DNA of 64,000 nucleotides from Plantibacter sp050587525 (GTDB lineage: Bacteria; Actinomycetota; Actinomycetes; Actinomycetales; Microbacteriaceae): positions 62,001-126,000 of the forward strand of contig NZ_JBOBFT010000011.1 in NCBI RefSeq assembly GCF_050587525.1. Direction: 5' to 3'. Made by a program: the position numbers and the translations under genes. A model generated the notes under the pieces. That model was not told where the DNA came from and ran no database searches. It saw only the letters and a program-made list of their open reading frames with translations. Below are positions 17,583 through 25,798 of the stretch, piece after piece. Numbering within the stretch: position 1 is the stretch's first letter; every line of letters begins with the position of its first letter.

Positions 17583-17954
17583 GTGACGTATCTCGACGAA
17601 CTTCGCCGCCGGACCTTCGACGCGGGCGACGAAGCGCCAGGCGGCCTCATCGAATACACCTGCGAGCTGTTCCCGGGCGAGGACCGGGAGTTCGCCGTCC
17701 AGTGCTACGCGACCGATGCGGCAGCGCTCGAACGAGACGTCGCGCCCGTCGTCGAGCAGGTCCTCGGCCGTCTCGACGCGCTGCTCGCAGTGCCTGCGGT
17801 GACCGACGCCGACCTGGCACAGGTCATCCTGTGGAACGGGCGGCTCGGCCTCCACTACTGGTCTCGCGGCGTGAACAACGAGTTCACCGCCGTGTTCGAG
17901 CCCGACGGGGACGGTTGGCGTTACCGCGGTTTCGGTGACGTCTTCGACGACTGA
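17583..17954 (+). CDS. small hypothetical protein
   Basis: A 123-residue soluble, acidic protein (starting MTYLDELRRRTFDAG) that I do not recognise. The C-terminal part VILWNGRLGLHYWSRGVNNE and the following aromatic strand suggest a compact alpha/beta fold. GTG 17583 is supported by a -10 TAGGCT at 17571-17576 exactly six bases upstream, so the mRNA is likely leaderless. It overlaps the convergent membrane-protein gene by 34 bp at the 3' ends. Confidence 0.7.
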   Translation: MTYLDELRRRTFDAGDEAPGGLIEYTCELFPGEDREFAVQCYATDAAALERDVAPVVEQVLGRLDALLAVPAVTDADLAQVILWNGRLGLHYWSRGVNNEFTAVFEPDGDGWRYRGFGDVFDD

Positions 17955-18565
17955 GCGTCGGGCGAGTTCCCGCCTCCCGGGCGGCGCCAGTCCGTGAGGT
18001 CGGGCGACTTGGGGGAGCGGCGCTCCACGAGGCCGGCCGACCGCAATCGCTTCTGGACGTCCGCGGAGAACTCGGGGAGGAACGCCGCCTTCGTGTCGCG
18101 CGGGTCGGCGGCGAGCCCGATGCTCGCGAGGAGGCTCACCCGAGTCGTCGGCCCCACGACGACGAGACACGCGTAATCGGTGTGACGACGGAGCCGGACG
18201 AGGCGCAGTTCGGCCAGCGGCCAGCTCCAGTCGGACCGATCGGAGCTGATCGAGAGCGTCTGTGCGTCGATCCGGATGCGCCACAGCTGTCGCCTTGCCC
18301 GCATGACGAGCAGGAGGGCGATCGAGGCGACGATGCCGAGGGAGCCGCCCACGAGGACGACGAGCGACCTGCGGACGTCCACTCCGGACAGGTCCATCGT
18401 GATGAGGAAGCCGACCGCGGTCGCCCCCAGGACGAGCACGATCAGCACGATGGTGATCACGAGCGTAGCCATCCGCATGCGCACGGCGGGCACCGACAGC
18501 TCGACGGCTCCGTCGTCCAACTCCTCCCATGCAAGCGATCCTCGAAGGCGTGGGGAGGTGGGCAC
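17921..18565 (-). CDS. two-TM hypothetical membrane protein
   Basis: A 214-residue protein. About 30 polar residues lead into two TM helices (LVITIVLIVLVLGATAVGFL and VVLVGGSLGIVASIALLLVM). A cytoplasmic, PH-like beta-rich domain follows (LWRIRIDAQTLSI, ADPRDTKAAFLPEFSADVQK), and the tail is disordered and Pro/Ser-rich. No family is recognised with confidence. GTG 18565 has CATACT (18577-18572) six bases upstream, again a leaderless arrangement. It diverges from the AraC gene at 18683. Confidence 0.7.
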   Translation of the reverse strand: MPTSPRLRGSLAWEELDDGAVELSVPAVRMRMATLVITIVLIVLVLGATAVGFLITMDLSGVDVRRSLVVLVGGSLGIVASIALLLVMRARRQLWRIRIDAQTLSISSDRSDWSWPLAELRLVRLRRHTDYACLVVVGPTTRVSLLASIGLAADPRDTKAAFLPEFSADVQKRLRSAGLVERRSPKSPDLTDWRRPGGGNSPDAQSSKTSPKPR

Positions 18566-18682
18566 CGTTCGAGTATGCCAGCGTGCGCGGTCCCGGGCGA
18601 GCGAGTCGGCGAAGGCAATCGGATGCACGTGCGGGACGCCGGGCAGACCGACTGGTCCGATCACGCCGCATACACTCGGGAC

Positions 18683-19507
18683 ATGGATCGGACGCAGCAG
18701 GGGGACACGGGTCTCGGTGCATGGCGGCGTGAGCCGAGCACGGTGCTGCGCCGCGCGCGGACGTCGCCGGTGCGTGCGTCGGAGCCGTTCGTCATCTTCG
18801 CCGACGCCGAGGTGCCGGCGGAGCCGACCGAGTGGGCACCGCACTCGCATCCGATGCACGAACTCGTGTGGGTGCGCGGCGGCACCCAGACGACGCGTGT
18901 CGGGGATCGCATCTTCACCGTGTCGGACGGCAGCGGCCTGTGGCTTCCCGCCGGACAGCCGCACGCCGGCCGGCTGACCGCCGGTGTCGAACTCTCCAAC
19001 GCGTTCTTCGCACCGGACCGCACCCCGGTCGCGTTCGACGGGCCGACGGTCATCGCCATGACGCCCGTCCTCGAATCGCTCCTCGGTCATCTGTCGCGGA
19101 CCGACCTCGATGCAGACGCACGGGCTCGCGCAGAATCGGTCGTGTTCGACGTGCTCGAACCGTCCCCTCGGCAGCTCGCGCTCCGTCTGCCGGGTGATCC
19201 GCGCATCGACACGATCGCCGAGACGCTCCTCGACGCGCCCGCGGACGATCGGTCCCTCGAGGACTGGGCGCGCGAGCTCGGGATCAGCGACCGGACGATC
19301 ACACGCGCGTTCCGGAAGACGACCGGACTGTCGTTCGTGCAGTGGCGGCGGGTGCTGCGCGTCCATCAAGCGCTCACCTTCCTGTCCGAAGGGCATGACG
19401 TGCAGGCGACGGCGGAACTGCTCGGCTACGCCCAGTCCAGCACGTTCATCGCAGCATTCCGGCGGGAGATGGGCACCACGCCGGGCGCTTTCCTCGAGAC
19501 GGCGTAG
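18683..19507 (+). CDS. AraC-family regulator with cupin domain
   Basis: A 274-residue regulator. The N-terminal cupin has HSHPMHELVWVRGG and GSGLWLPAGQPHAG. The C-terminal AraC DNA-binding domain has ARELGISDRTITRAFRKTTG and LLGYAQSSTFIAAFRREMGT. ATG 18683 lies six bases after TACACT (18671-18676), so the transcript is leaderless. It stands upstream of the second siderophore operon and resembles the AraC gene before the first one. Control of that operon is inferred from position. Confidence 0.88.
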   Translation: MDRTQQGDTGLGAWRREPSTVLRRARTSPVRASEPFVIFADAEVPAEPTEWAPHSHPMHELVWVRGGTQTTRVGDRIFTVSDGSGLWLPAGQPHAGRLTAGVELSNAFFAPDRTPVAFDGPTVIAMTPVLESLLGHLSRTDLDADARARAESVVFDVLEPSPRQLALRLPGDPRIDTIAETLLDAPADDRSLEDWARELGISDRTITRAFRKTTGLSFVQWRRVLRVHQALTFLSEGHDVQATAELLGYAQSSTFIAAFRREMGTTPGAFLETA

Positions 19508-19581
19508 TCGCAGGACCCGCCTCCGAGGCCGTCAGCCATCACACTGTCCGAAAATCCGTATCGGACGTCGTGAACTCGTGA

Positions 19582-19633
19582 TTGTCGACACTTCGACGCC
19601 GAACCTATACTGACTAAGGCAAGGCAGCCCTAA
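19582..19633 (+). promoter_or_regulatory. promoter with iron box for the second siderophore operon
   Basis: TTGTCG (19582-19587), an 18-bp spacer and TATACT (19606-19611) form a good promoter. TAAGGCAAGGCAGCCCTAA (19615-19633) follows at the start of the transcript and matches the DtxR/IdeR box at 13 of 19 positions, including both ends. Confidence 0.7.
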
Positions 19634-19806
19634 CCTCCGTTCTTCGTGAGGGTCACATCCGGGCTCGACGCCGGCGGTGTGGCTCGCCCGCCGAGAGCAT
19701 GCCGCGCCGACCCCGCCCAGCCTCCCGACTCAGGTCCCCTCATGCCCACTCCGCTCCATCGCTGCGCCGTGCGATCCTCCGTGCTCGCAGCCATCGGTCG
19801 CCGACC

Positions 19807-20682
19807 GTGACCGGCTCCTCGCTGAGCGGTGCAGACCTCGTCCTGCGCTACGGCAAGGCCGCGGTCGTCCACGGCGTCTCCGTCACGCTCGAACCCGGTC
19901 GGGTGACCGCGCTCGTCGGCCCCAACGGCAGCGGGAAGTCCACGCTGCTGCGGTCGCTCGCCCGCCTGCATCGCCTCGACGGCGGCCAGGTCACGATCGG
20001 CGAGCACGGCGACGGAGCCCGCGCAGAACGCGCCGTTTCGTCACTCACCGCCCGCGAGTTCGCTCGGGAAGTGACGTTGTTCTCCCAATCGCGCACGGCG
20101 CCGCACGGACTCACGGTGAGCGAGGTCGTCGCCTTCGGTCGCCATCCGTACCGACGCGGTTTCTCCGGCCTGTCCGCGGAGGACCGTCGTGCGATCGATC
20201 GGGCGATGAGCGCGACAGGTGTGCAGGACATGGCCGGCAGAGCCGTCGGCGAGCTGTCCGGCGGCGAAGTGCAACGTGTGTGGCTCGCTGCGTGCGTCGC
20301 CCAGGAGACCGGCGTCGTGCTGCTCGACGAACCCACGAACCACCTCGACCTGCGCTACCAGATCGAGACGCTCGACCTCGTGCGCGACCTCGCCGACGAC
20401 CACGGCGTCGCCGTCGGCATCGTCCTCCACGACCTCGATCAGGCGGCCCGCGTCGCCGATCGGCTCGTGCTCCTGTCCGCCGGCCGCATCCACGCTGCCG
20501 GCGATCCGATCGACGTCCTCACCGCCAGGAACATCGGCGAGGTCTACGAGGTCCGCGTCGAGGTCGACGTCGACCCTCGTACCCGTCGCCTCCGCATCGA
20601 TCCCGTCGGCCGGCACCGTGCGCGCTCGCGCATCGATGCCGCCGCACCTGCAGCACCACCCACCAGAGAGGACCTTCCATGA
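19807..20682 (+). CDS. iron-siderophore ABC transporter ATP-binding protein
   Basis: A 291-residue FepC-type ATPase with Walker A GPNGSGKST, Q-loop LFSQSRTAP, signature LSGGEVQRVWLAACV, Walker B VVLLDEPTNHLDL and switch His in VLHDLDQAARVA. GTG 19807 is preferred because the domain starts there. An in-frame ATG at 19699 would add an Arg/Pro-rich tail of 36 residues with no homology-like pattern and a weak RBS. It is the first gene of an ATPase-lipoprotein-permease operon; the stop overlaps the next ATG (ATGA). Confidence 0.9.
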   Translation: MTGSSLSGADLVLRYGKAAVVHGVSVTLEPGRVTALVGPNGSGKSTLLRSLARLHRLDGGQVTIGEHGDGARAERAVSSLTAREFAREVTLFSQSRTAPHGLTVSEVVAFGRHPYRRGFSGLSAEDRRAIDRAMSATGVQDMAGRAVGELSGGEVQRVWLAACVAQETGVVLLDEPTNHLDLRYQIETLDLVRDLADDHGVAVGIVLHDLDQAARVADRLVLLSAGRIHAAGDPIDVLTARNIGEVYEVRVEVDVDPRTRRLRIDPVGRHRARSRIDAAAPAAPPTREDLP

Positions 20683-21734
20683 TCCGCGCCCACAGACTCG
20701 CAGCAGCGGCAGCAGCCTGCGTCGTCGCCGCCCTCACCCTGAGCGCCTGCGGCACCACGACGGTCGGGGCGGCATCCGATGTCGCTTCCCCCGCATCGGA
20801 CAGCTGCGCAGCCGACACGACGACGACCTCGACAGGCCCCGTCTCCCTGACGGACGGCGTTGGCCGCGAAGTGAAGCTCGACAAGCCGGCCGAACGAGTC
20901 GCGGTGCTCGAATGGCAGCAGATCGAGGACGCGCTCACCCTGTGCGTCAGCCCCGTCGCCGTCTCGGACGCGAAGGGGTACAGCACCTATGTGAGCGCCG
21001 AGAAGCTCCCGGAGGGGGTCACCGACATCGGCACGCGCGGCGAACCGGATCTCGACACGCTCTACGCGAGCAAGCCCGACCTCATCATCGTGGAGGCGTT
21101 CAGCGCGGACGACGAGCTCATCACGCAGCTCGAGCAGCGCGGCGTGCCCGTGCTCGCGACGCTCGGCGCGAACGGCGCGGACCCCATCGGGAACATGAAG
21201 AACGTCTTCTCGATGGTCGGTGAGGCGACGGGCCGCACCGAACGCGCGGAGCAGGTCCTCAAGCAGTTCGACGAGCACCTCGCCGATGCCAAGGAGCAGG
21301 TCGCTTCCGCGGACCTCCCGACGAAGGACTTCCTGTTCTTCGACGGGTGGATCGAAGGCGGCAACGTCACCATCCGTCCGTACGGCCAGGGCGCGCTCTT
21401 CACCGCGCTCGGTGAAGAGCTCGGCATGAAGACAGCGTGGACGGACGAGATCGACAAGGCCTACGGCAGCGGAGGCGTCGACCCGGCATACGGTCTTGCG
21501 CAGACCGACATCGAGGGGCTCACGGCCGTCGGTCAGGCCAACCTCTTCTACTCGGACGACAAGACGCCGGACAGCTACGTGACCGAACTCGACAAGAGCT
21601 CGATCTGGACGGCACTCCCCGCCGTCAAGGAGGGTCGCGCGCACGCGTTCCCCGCCGGCGTCTGGGGAGCGGGCGGACCGCTCTCCTGCGAGCAGGCGAT
21701 CGACGCCTACGTCGACATCATCACGAAGGGTTGA
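20679..21734 (+). CDS. iron-siderophore ABC transporter, substrate-binding lipoprotein
   Basis: A 351-residue FhuD/FepB-like lipoprotein with lipobox LTLSAC (Cys near residue 24), then a Ser/Thr-rich linker. The binding fold shows DKPAERVAVLEWQQIEDAL, YASKPDLIIVEAF and EQRGVPVLATLG. The later part reads DFLFFDGWIEGGNVTIRPYG. ATG 20679 overlaps the ATPase stop and the stop overlaps the TTG of the permease gene, so all three are coupled. Confidence 0.92.
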   Translation: MIRAHRLAAAAAACVVAALTLSACGTTTVGAASDVASPASDSCAADTTTTSTGPVSLTDGVGREVKLDKPAERVAVLEWQQIEDALTLCVSPVAVSDAKGYSTYVSAEKLPEGVTDIGTRGEPDLDTLYASKPDLIIVEAFSADDELITQLEQRGVPVLATLGANGADPIGNMKNVFSMVGEATGRTERAEQVLKQFDEHLADAKEQVASADLPTKDFLFFDGWIEGGNVTIRPYGQGALFTALGEELGMKTAWTDEIDKAYGSGGVDPAYGLAQTDIEGLTAVGQANLFYSDDKTPDSYVTELDKSSIWTALPAVKEGRAHAFPAGVWGAGGPLSCEQAIDAYVDIITKG

Positions 21735-23866
21735 TCACGCAGCCCGTCGCGGCCACAGAACGAGCGTCGACCGACGACCCGTCAGCACCCGACGACCACC
21801 CGGCTCCGGCGCTCCGCTTCAGCGGCGGCACGGGCGGGGTCGCCGTCCTCGCAACGCTGCTGGTCGCGATCGCGCTCGTGGGGATGTGGCATCTGACCCA
21901 GGGGACGTCCGGGGTCGGGATGCTGGATCTGCTGCGCCTGTTCGCGGGCGAGCGGGAGCAGGTGGGAGGTGTGCCGGTCAGTGATGTGCTGACCGGTTCC
22001 CGCCTGCCGCGGCTCCTCGCCGGTGTCGCGGTGGGCTTCGCGCTCGGCGTGGCGGGCGCGCTGCTGCAATCGGTGACGCGGAACATCCTCGCGTCGCCGG
22101 ACACCCTCGCGGTCACGGCCGGCTCGTACTTCGCCCTGTCGCTCGTGGCGGCCCTCGGCCTGTCCGTTCCGTTGTGGGCGTCGGGCGGCGTCGCATTCAT
22201 CGGCGGTCTGCTCGCGGCCGCGATCGTGCTCGGGCTCGCCGGACGCGCCGCCGGGACGGCGACGACCCGGCTGATCCTGGCCGGTTCGGCGATCGCGATG
22301 GCGCTCGATGCGGCGACGGCGATGCTGCTCATCCTGTTCAAGGAGAACACGACGGGGCTGTTCGCGTGGGGGAGCGGCTCACTCGCCCAGCTGAACCTCG
22401 ACGCCTTCGTGCGTGCGGTGCCGCTCATCATCGTGGTGCTCGCCGTCGCGCTGCTCCTGTCCCGGCGACTCGACGTGCTCGGGCTCGGCGACGACACCGC
22501 GGCCTCGCTCGGCGTCCCGATCCGGTCGACGCGCATCATCGCCGTGCTCTCGGCAGTCCTCCTGACGAGCGTCTCGGTGACCCTCGCCGGTCCGCTCGCG
22601 TTCGTCGGCCTCGGCGCTCCCGTGCTGGCCAGGCTGATCGCGAAACGCGTCCGCGTCCTCAACCGGCACCTCTTCTTCGTGCCCGCCGCAGGGCTCCTCG
22701 GCGCGCTGCTCATCATCCTGGCCGATGCGTCGTTGCGCGAGATCCTCGGTGCGGAGGGCGCGGCATCGATCCCGACGGGTGTGCCGACGGCGCTCCTCGG
22801 CGGTGTCCTGATCGTCATCCTCGCCATGCGCTTGCGTGACTCGGGTGCGACCAGGCAGCCGCCCCAGGCGCGCGGCGGTCTCCGTTCGTCGCGTCGATTC
22901 GTCGTCGTCTTCATCGTCGCGGCCGTCCTGCTCGTCGCGGCCGCGATCATCGGCATGCTCGCGGGCAGCCTGTGGCTGCGGCTCGGCGACATCGCGCAGT
23001 GGGTGCAGGGCCTCGCGCCGGATCTCATCGGGAGCGCGTTCGACGAGCGGATGCCGCGTGTGCTCGCGGCCGTCCTCGCCGGAGCCGCGCTCGGCCTGGC
23101 CGGCTGCGTCGTCCAGAGCACCGTGCGGAACCCGCTCGCGGAGCCCGGCGTGCTCGGCATCACGGCCGGCGCCGGACTCGGAGCGGTCATCGTCGTGACC
23201 TCCGGGATGGCCGGCGGCCGACCCGTGCTCATCGCCATGGCCGTCGCGATGGGACTCGCGACGTTCGCGCTGATCGCCCTGCTGTCACGACGCGGCGGGA
23301 TGCTGCCGGAGCGGTTCGTGCTCGTCGGCATCGGCTGCGGGTACGCATTGAGCGCGGTCACGACGTTCCTCCTGCTGCGCTCCAACCCGTGGGACACGCC
23401 CCGCATCTTCACCTGGCTGTCCGGCACGACCTACGGCCGGACGCTCCCGGACGTCCTCCCGGTCGCCGTCGTCCTCGTCATCGCCGTCCCGCTCCTGCTC
23501 GGGATGCGCCGTCAACTGGACCTCCTCGCGATCGACGAGGACACGCCCCGCATCCTCGGAGTGCGGCTGGAACGGACGCGGTTCACGGTGCTCGCGATCG
23601 CGGCCGTCCTCGCTGCCGTGAGCGTCGTCGCCGTCGGGGCCGTCGGTTTCGTCGGACTCGTCGCCCCGCACCTCGCGCGCGCGCTCGTCGGCGCCAGGCA
23701 CGGCCGGGTCATCCCCGTGTCGATGCTGCTCGGCGCACTCCTCGTGAGCGCCGCGGACACACTCGGGCGCACGCTCATCGCACCGGCTCAGCTGCCGGCC
23801 GGCCTCATGATCGCGCTCATCGGGGCGCCGTACTTCGTGTGGTTGCTCCGTCGGACGCGGGAGTGA
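21731..23866 (+). CDS. fused two-domain FecCD permease (FhuB-like)
   Basis: A 711-residue protein containing two FecCD permease units in one chain. Each has the LPRLLAGVAVGFALGVAGA / MPRVLAAVLAGAALGLAG and VTRNILASPDTLAV / VRNPLAEPGVLGI blocks and a P-H/P-V coupling loop (LAFVGLGAPVLARLI; GFVGLVAPHLARAL). This is the FhuB architecture, so one polypeptide forms the whole channel, unlike the split pair at 10058-12297. The start is taken as TTG 21731, overlapping the previous TGA. No ATG or GTG upstream of the first TM helix fits, so the start is the least certain point. Confidence 0.88.
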   Translation: MITQPVAATERASTDDPSAPDDHPAPALRFSGGTGGVAVLATLLVAIALVGMWHLTQGTSGVGMLDLLRLFAGEREQVGGVPVSDVLTGSRLPRLLAGVAVGFALGVAGALLQSVTRNILASPDTLAVTAGSYFALSLVAALGLSVPLWASGGVAFIGGLLAAAIVLGLAGRAAGTATTRLILAGSAIAMALDAATAMLLILFKENTTGLFAWGSGSLAQLNLDAFVRAVPLIIVVLAVALLLSRRLDVLGLGDDTAASLGVPIRSTRIIAVLSAVLLTSVSVTLAGPLAFVGLGAPVLARLIAKRVRVLNRHLFFVPAAGLLGALLIILADASLREILGAEGAASIPTGVPTALLGGVLIVILAMRLRDSGATRQPPQARGGLRSSRRFVVVFIVAAVLLVAAAIIGMLAGSLWLRLGDIAQWVQGLAPDLIGSAFDERMPRVLAAVLAGAALGLAGCVVQSTVRNPLAEPGVLGITAGAGLGAVIVVTSGMAGGRPVLIAMAVAMGLATFALIALLSRRGGMLPERFVLVGIGCGYALSAVTTFLLLRSNPWDTPRIFTWLSGTTYGRTLPDVLPVAVVLVIAVPLLLGMRRQLDLLAIDEDTPRILGVRLERTRFTVLAIAAVLAAVSVVAVGAVGFVGLVAPHLARALVGARHGRVIPVSMLLGALLVSAADTLGRTLIAPAQLPAGLMIALIGAPYFVWLLRRTRE

Positions 23867-23869
23867 CGG

Positions 23870-24664
23870 TCACCCTTCGACGTCGTTCAGGAACTCGCGG
23901 ATCACGGCGCTGATCAGTCCCGGTCGTTCCGCGAGCAGGCCGTGCGTCGCGCCGGGCACGATGCAGAGTTGTGCAGCGGGAATCGACGCGGCGATGAGCA
24001 GGCTGTGGTCCGGGCGGATCGTGTCGCGGTCACCCGACATGACGAGCGTCCGTGCGGTGACGCGGCCGAGCTCGGTCGGGTCGATGTGCGGTTCGCTCGT
24101 CCAGAGGGTGAAGAGTTTGCCGAGGACGACGTCGGCGTGTTCGGCGCCGTCCGGTGAGAGCCGGTCGTAGTGCTCTCGCTCGGTGTCCGGTTTCGGCTCC
24201 GCGGCGGCGTTGCCATCCTCAGGTTCTGGCAGTGGCTGCGGGGTCGCGGGAGAGTCGAGCACCGGACCGTGCTCGCCCTCCGAGAAGGTGAACGCAGCCG
24301 GGTCGAGGTTCGCGCTGATCGAGATGAGGGAGCGCACCCGCTCCGGGTGTTCGAGCGCCAGGAGGAGGCCGATGATGGCGCCGTCGCTGTAGCCGATCAC
24401 GTGGGCGGATTCGAGACCCTGCGCGTCGAGGTAGGCGATGGTGTCGGCGACGCCGCGCGAATAGTCGAACGGCCCGTCGACATCGGCCGATCGTCCGTGC
24501 CCCGCCCGTTCGAAGGCGAAGACGCGGTGGTCGGCGGCGAGGGCGTCGGACTGCGCCCGCAGGTGTTCGAGCGAGCAGAAGCCGCCGTGGAGGAACAGGA
24601 CGGGCTCGCCGTCGCCCTGCACTTCCGAGTACAGGTCCGAGCCGTTGATCTGGAGGAATGACAT
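23870..24664 (-). CDS. alpha/beta hydrolase
   Basis: A 264-residue alpha/beta-hydrolase. LFLHGGFCSLEHL gives the oxyanion region, GYSDGA the nucleophile elbow (S93), MSGDRDTIRPDH the acid Asp region and PGATHGLLAER the catalytic His. A Pro/Glu-rich insert (about residues 136-165) lies in the cap. The substrate is unknown. TAGGCT (24672-24677) lies seven bases upstream of the ATG, a near-leaderless arrangement. Its stop is 3 bp from the convergent permease stop. Confidence 0.88.
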   Translation of the reverse strand: MSFLQINGSDLYSEVQGDGEPVLFLHGGFCSLEHLRAQSDALAADHRVFAFERAGHGRSADVDGPFDYSRGVADTIAYLDAQGLESAHVIGYSDGAIIGLLLALEHPERVRSLISISANLDPAAFTFSEGEHGPVLDSPATPQPLPEPEDGNAAAEPKPDTEREHYDRLSPDGAEHADVVLGKLFTLWTSEPHIDPTELGRVTARTLVMSGDRDTIRPDHSLLIAASIPAAQLCIVPGATHGLLAERPGLISAVIREFLNDVEG

Positions 24665-24765
24665 CCCGTTCAGCCTAGGCGAGGTGGGGCGCGGCTCACT
24701 CTCGCGGCGGATCCGCCGTCCATACTGTCGGTACTGGTCATTCGTCGCCGTCGGAAGGTCGTCTC

Positions 24766-25131
24766 ATGATCGTCGCGTACTGGATCGTCGCCGGACTCCT
24801 GGCTGCGCTCTATCTCTTCTCCGGCGGGTCGAAGGTGTTCCGCTCGCAGGCCCGGCTCCAGCCGATGATGAACTGGGTCGACACGATGCCGATGCCCGCC
24901 GTCCGCGCCATCGGCGTCCTCGAGGTACTCGGCGCGATCGGCCTCGTCCTCCCGCCGCTCACCGGGATCTTGCCGTGGCTCGCGATCGCCGCCGCAGTTG
25001 GTCTGGTGCTCGTGCAGATCGGCGCGATCATCCTGCACCTGTCACGTGGCGAGGCGAAATCGCTCGGGCTGAACATCGTGGCGCTCGTCCTCGCGGGTGT
25101 CGCCGTCTGGTTGGCGACCGTCTGGCTGTAG
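24766..25131 (+). CDS. DoxX-family membrane protein
   Basis: A 121-residue protein with about four TM helices and the DoxX pattern: ALYLFSGGSKVFRSQARLQ near residue 12, AIGVLEVLGAIGLVLPPLTG near 48, and a last helix before the C-terminus. DoxX-like proteins are membrane proteins without a single agreed function; some are linked to redox stress. It appears to be monocistronic. Confidence 0.85.
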   Translation: MIVAYWIVAGLLAALYLFSGGSKVFRSQARLQPMMNWVDTMPMPAVRAIGVLEVLGAIGLVLPPLTGILPWLAIAAAVGLVLVQIGAIILHLSRGEAKSLGLNIVALVLAGVAVWLATVWL

Positions 25132-25191
25132 ACATCCGTTCCTGAGAGTTGCTGAACGTCTGTTGCGGATGTCTGTCGGTCGGGTGTGTAG

Positions 25192-25201
25192 CGATATATC
25201 G
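25192..25201. promoter_or_regulatory. CGATATATCG palindrome before padR
   Basis: A perfect 10-bp AT-centred palindrome lies 34 bp before the PadR start, followed by a partial repeat TATCG. It stands out in GC-rich DNA and resembles sites reported for PadR autoregulation, so it is a candidate operator. Confidence 0.5.
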
Positions 25202-25235
25202 TTGAGTATCGTTCACGTTCTTGGAGGAGGTCATC

Positions 25236-25793
25236 ATGGGTGGTTCATTCCCAGCAGGCGGATTCGGTGCAGGCATGCACACCGACGGCATGTGGCAGGT
25301 CATGGAGCAGTTGCGCTCGACGTTCGAGAAGCGCGCCGGCACCCGCGTCGGACGAGGCGATGTCCGCACCGCGGTCCTCTCGTTGCTCGCCGAACAGCCG
25401 ATGCACGGCTACCAGATCATCCGCGAGATCGAGGAACGCAGTGGCGGCAGCTGGAAGCCCAGTGCCGGCTCCGTCTACCCGACGCTCCAACTCCTCGCCG
25501 ATGAGGGTCTCATCAACGCCGAGGAGTCCAATGGGCGCAAGACCTACGCGCTGACCGAAGCGGGTCGCGAGGAAGTCGCCGGATCTGATGCCACGACCCC
25601 GTGGGACACCGCAGGTTCCGGTGAGGGCACCGGCCCGGGCGCCAACTTCGGCGCCCTGCCCAAGGCCGGCGTCGAACTCGCGCAGGCCGCCGCTCAGGTC
25701 GGTCGCACGGGCACGCCCGAGCAGATCAAGCAGGCCGTGACGGTCCTCGACGAGGCACGCAAGCGGCTCTACTCGATCCTCGCGCAGGACTGA
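25236..25793 (+). CDS. PadR-family transcriptional regulator
   Basis: A 185-residue regulator. After a Gly-rich N-terminus the PadR winged helix follows: VRTAVLSLLAEQPMHGYQII near residues 45-64, SAGSVYPTLQLLADEGL and NGRKTYALTEAGRE. The C-terminal dimerisation part is helical (KQAVTVLDEARKRLYSIL). ATG 25236 has a strong GGAGGAGG at 25223-25230. The AarF-like gene begins 5 bp after the stop, so the two are probably co-transcribed. Confidence 0.92.
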   Translation: MGGSFPAGGFGAGMHTDGMWQVMEQLRSTFEKRAGTRVGRGDVRTAVLSLLAEQPMHGYQIIREIEERSGGSWKPSAGSVYPTLQLLADEGLINAEESNGRKTYALTEAGREEVAGSDATTPWDTAGSGEGTGPGANFGALPKAGVELAQAAAQVGRTGTPEQIKQAVTVLDEARKRLYSILAQD

Positions 25794-25798
25794 CGAGA

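Noticed and set aside
19699..19806. Upstream ATG extension of the second siderophore ATPase
   Set aside because: The 36 extra residues are Arg/Pro-rich with a weak RBS and nothing like an ABC N-terminus, so GTG 19807 was used.
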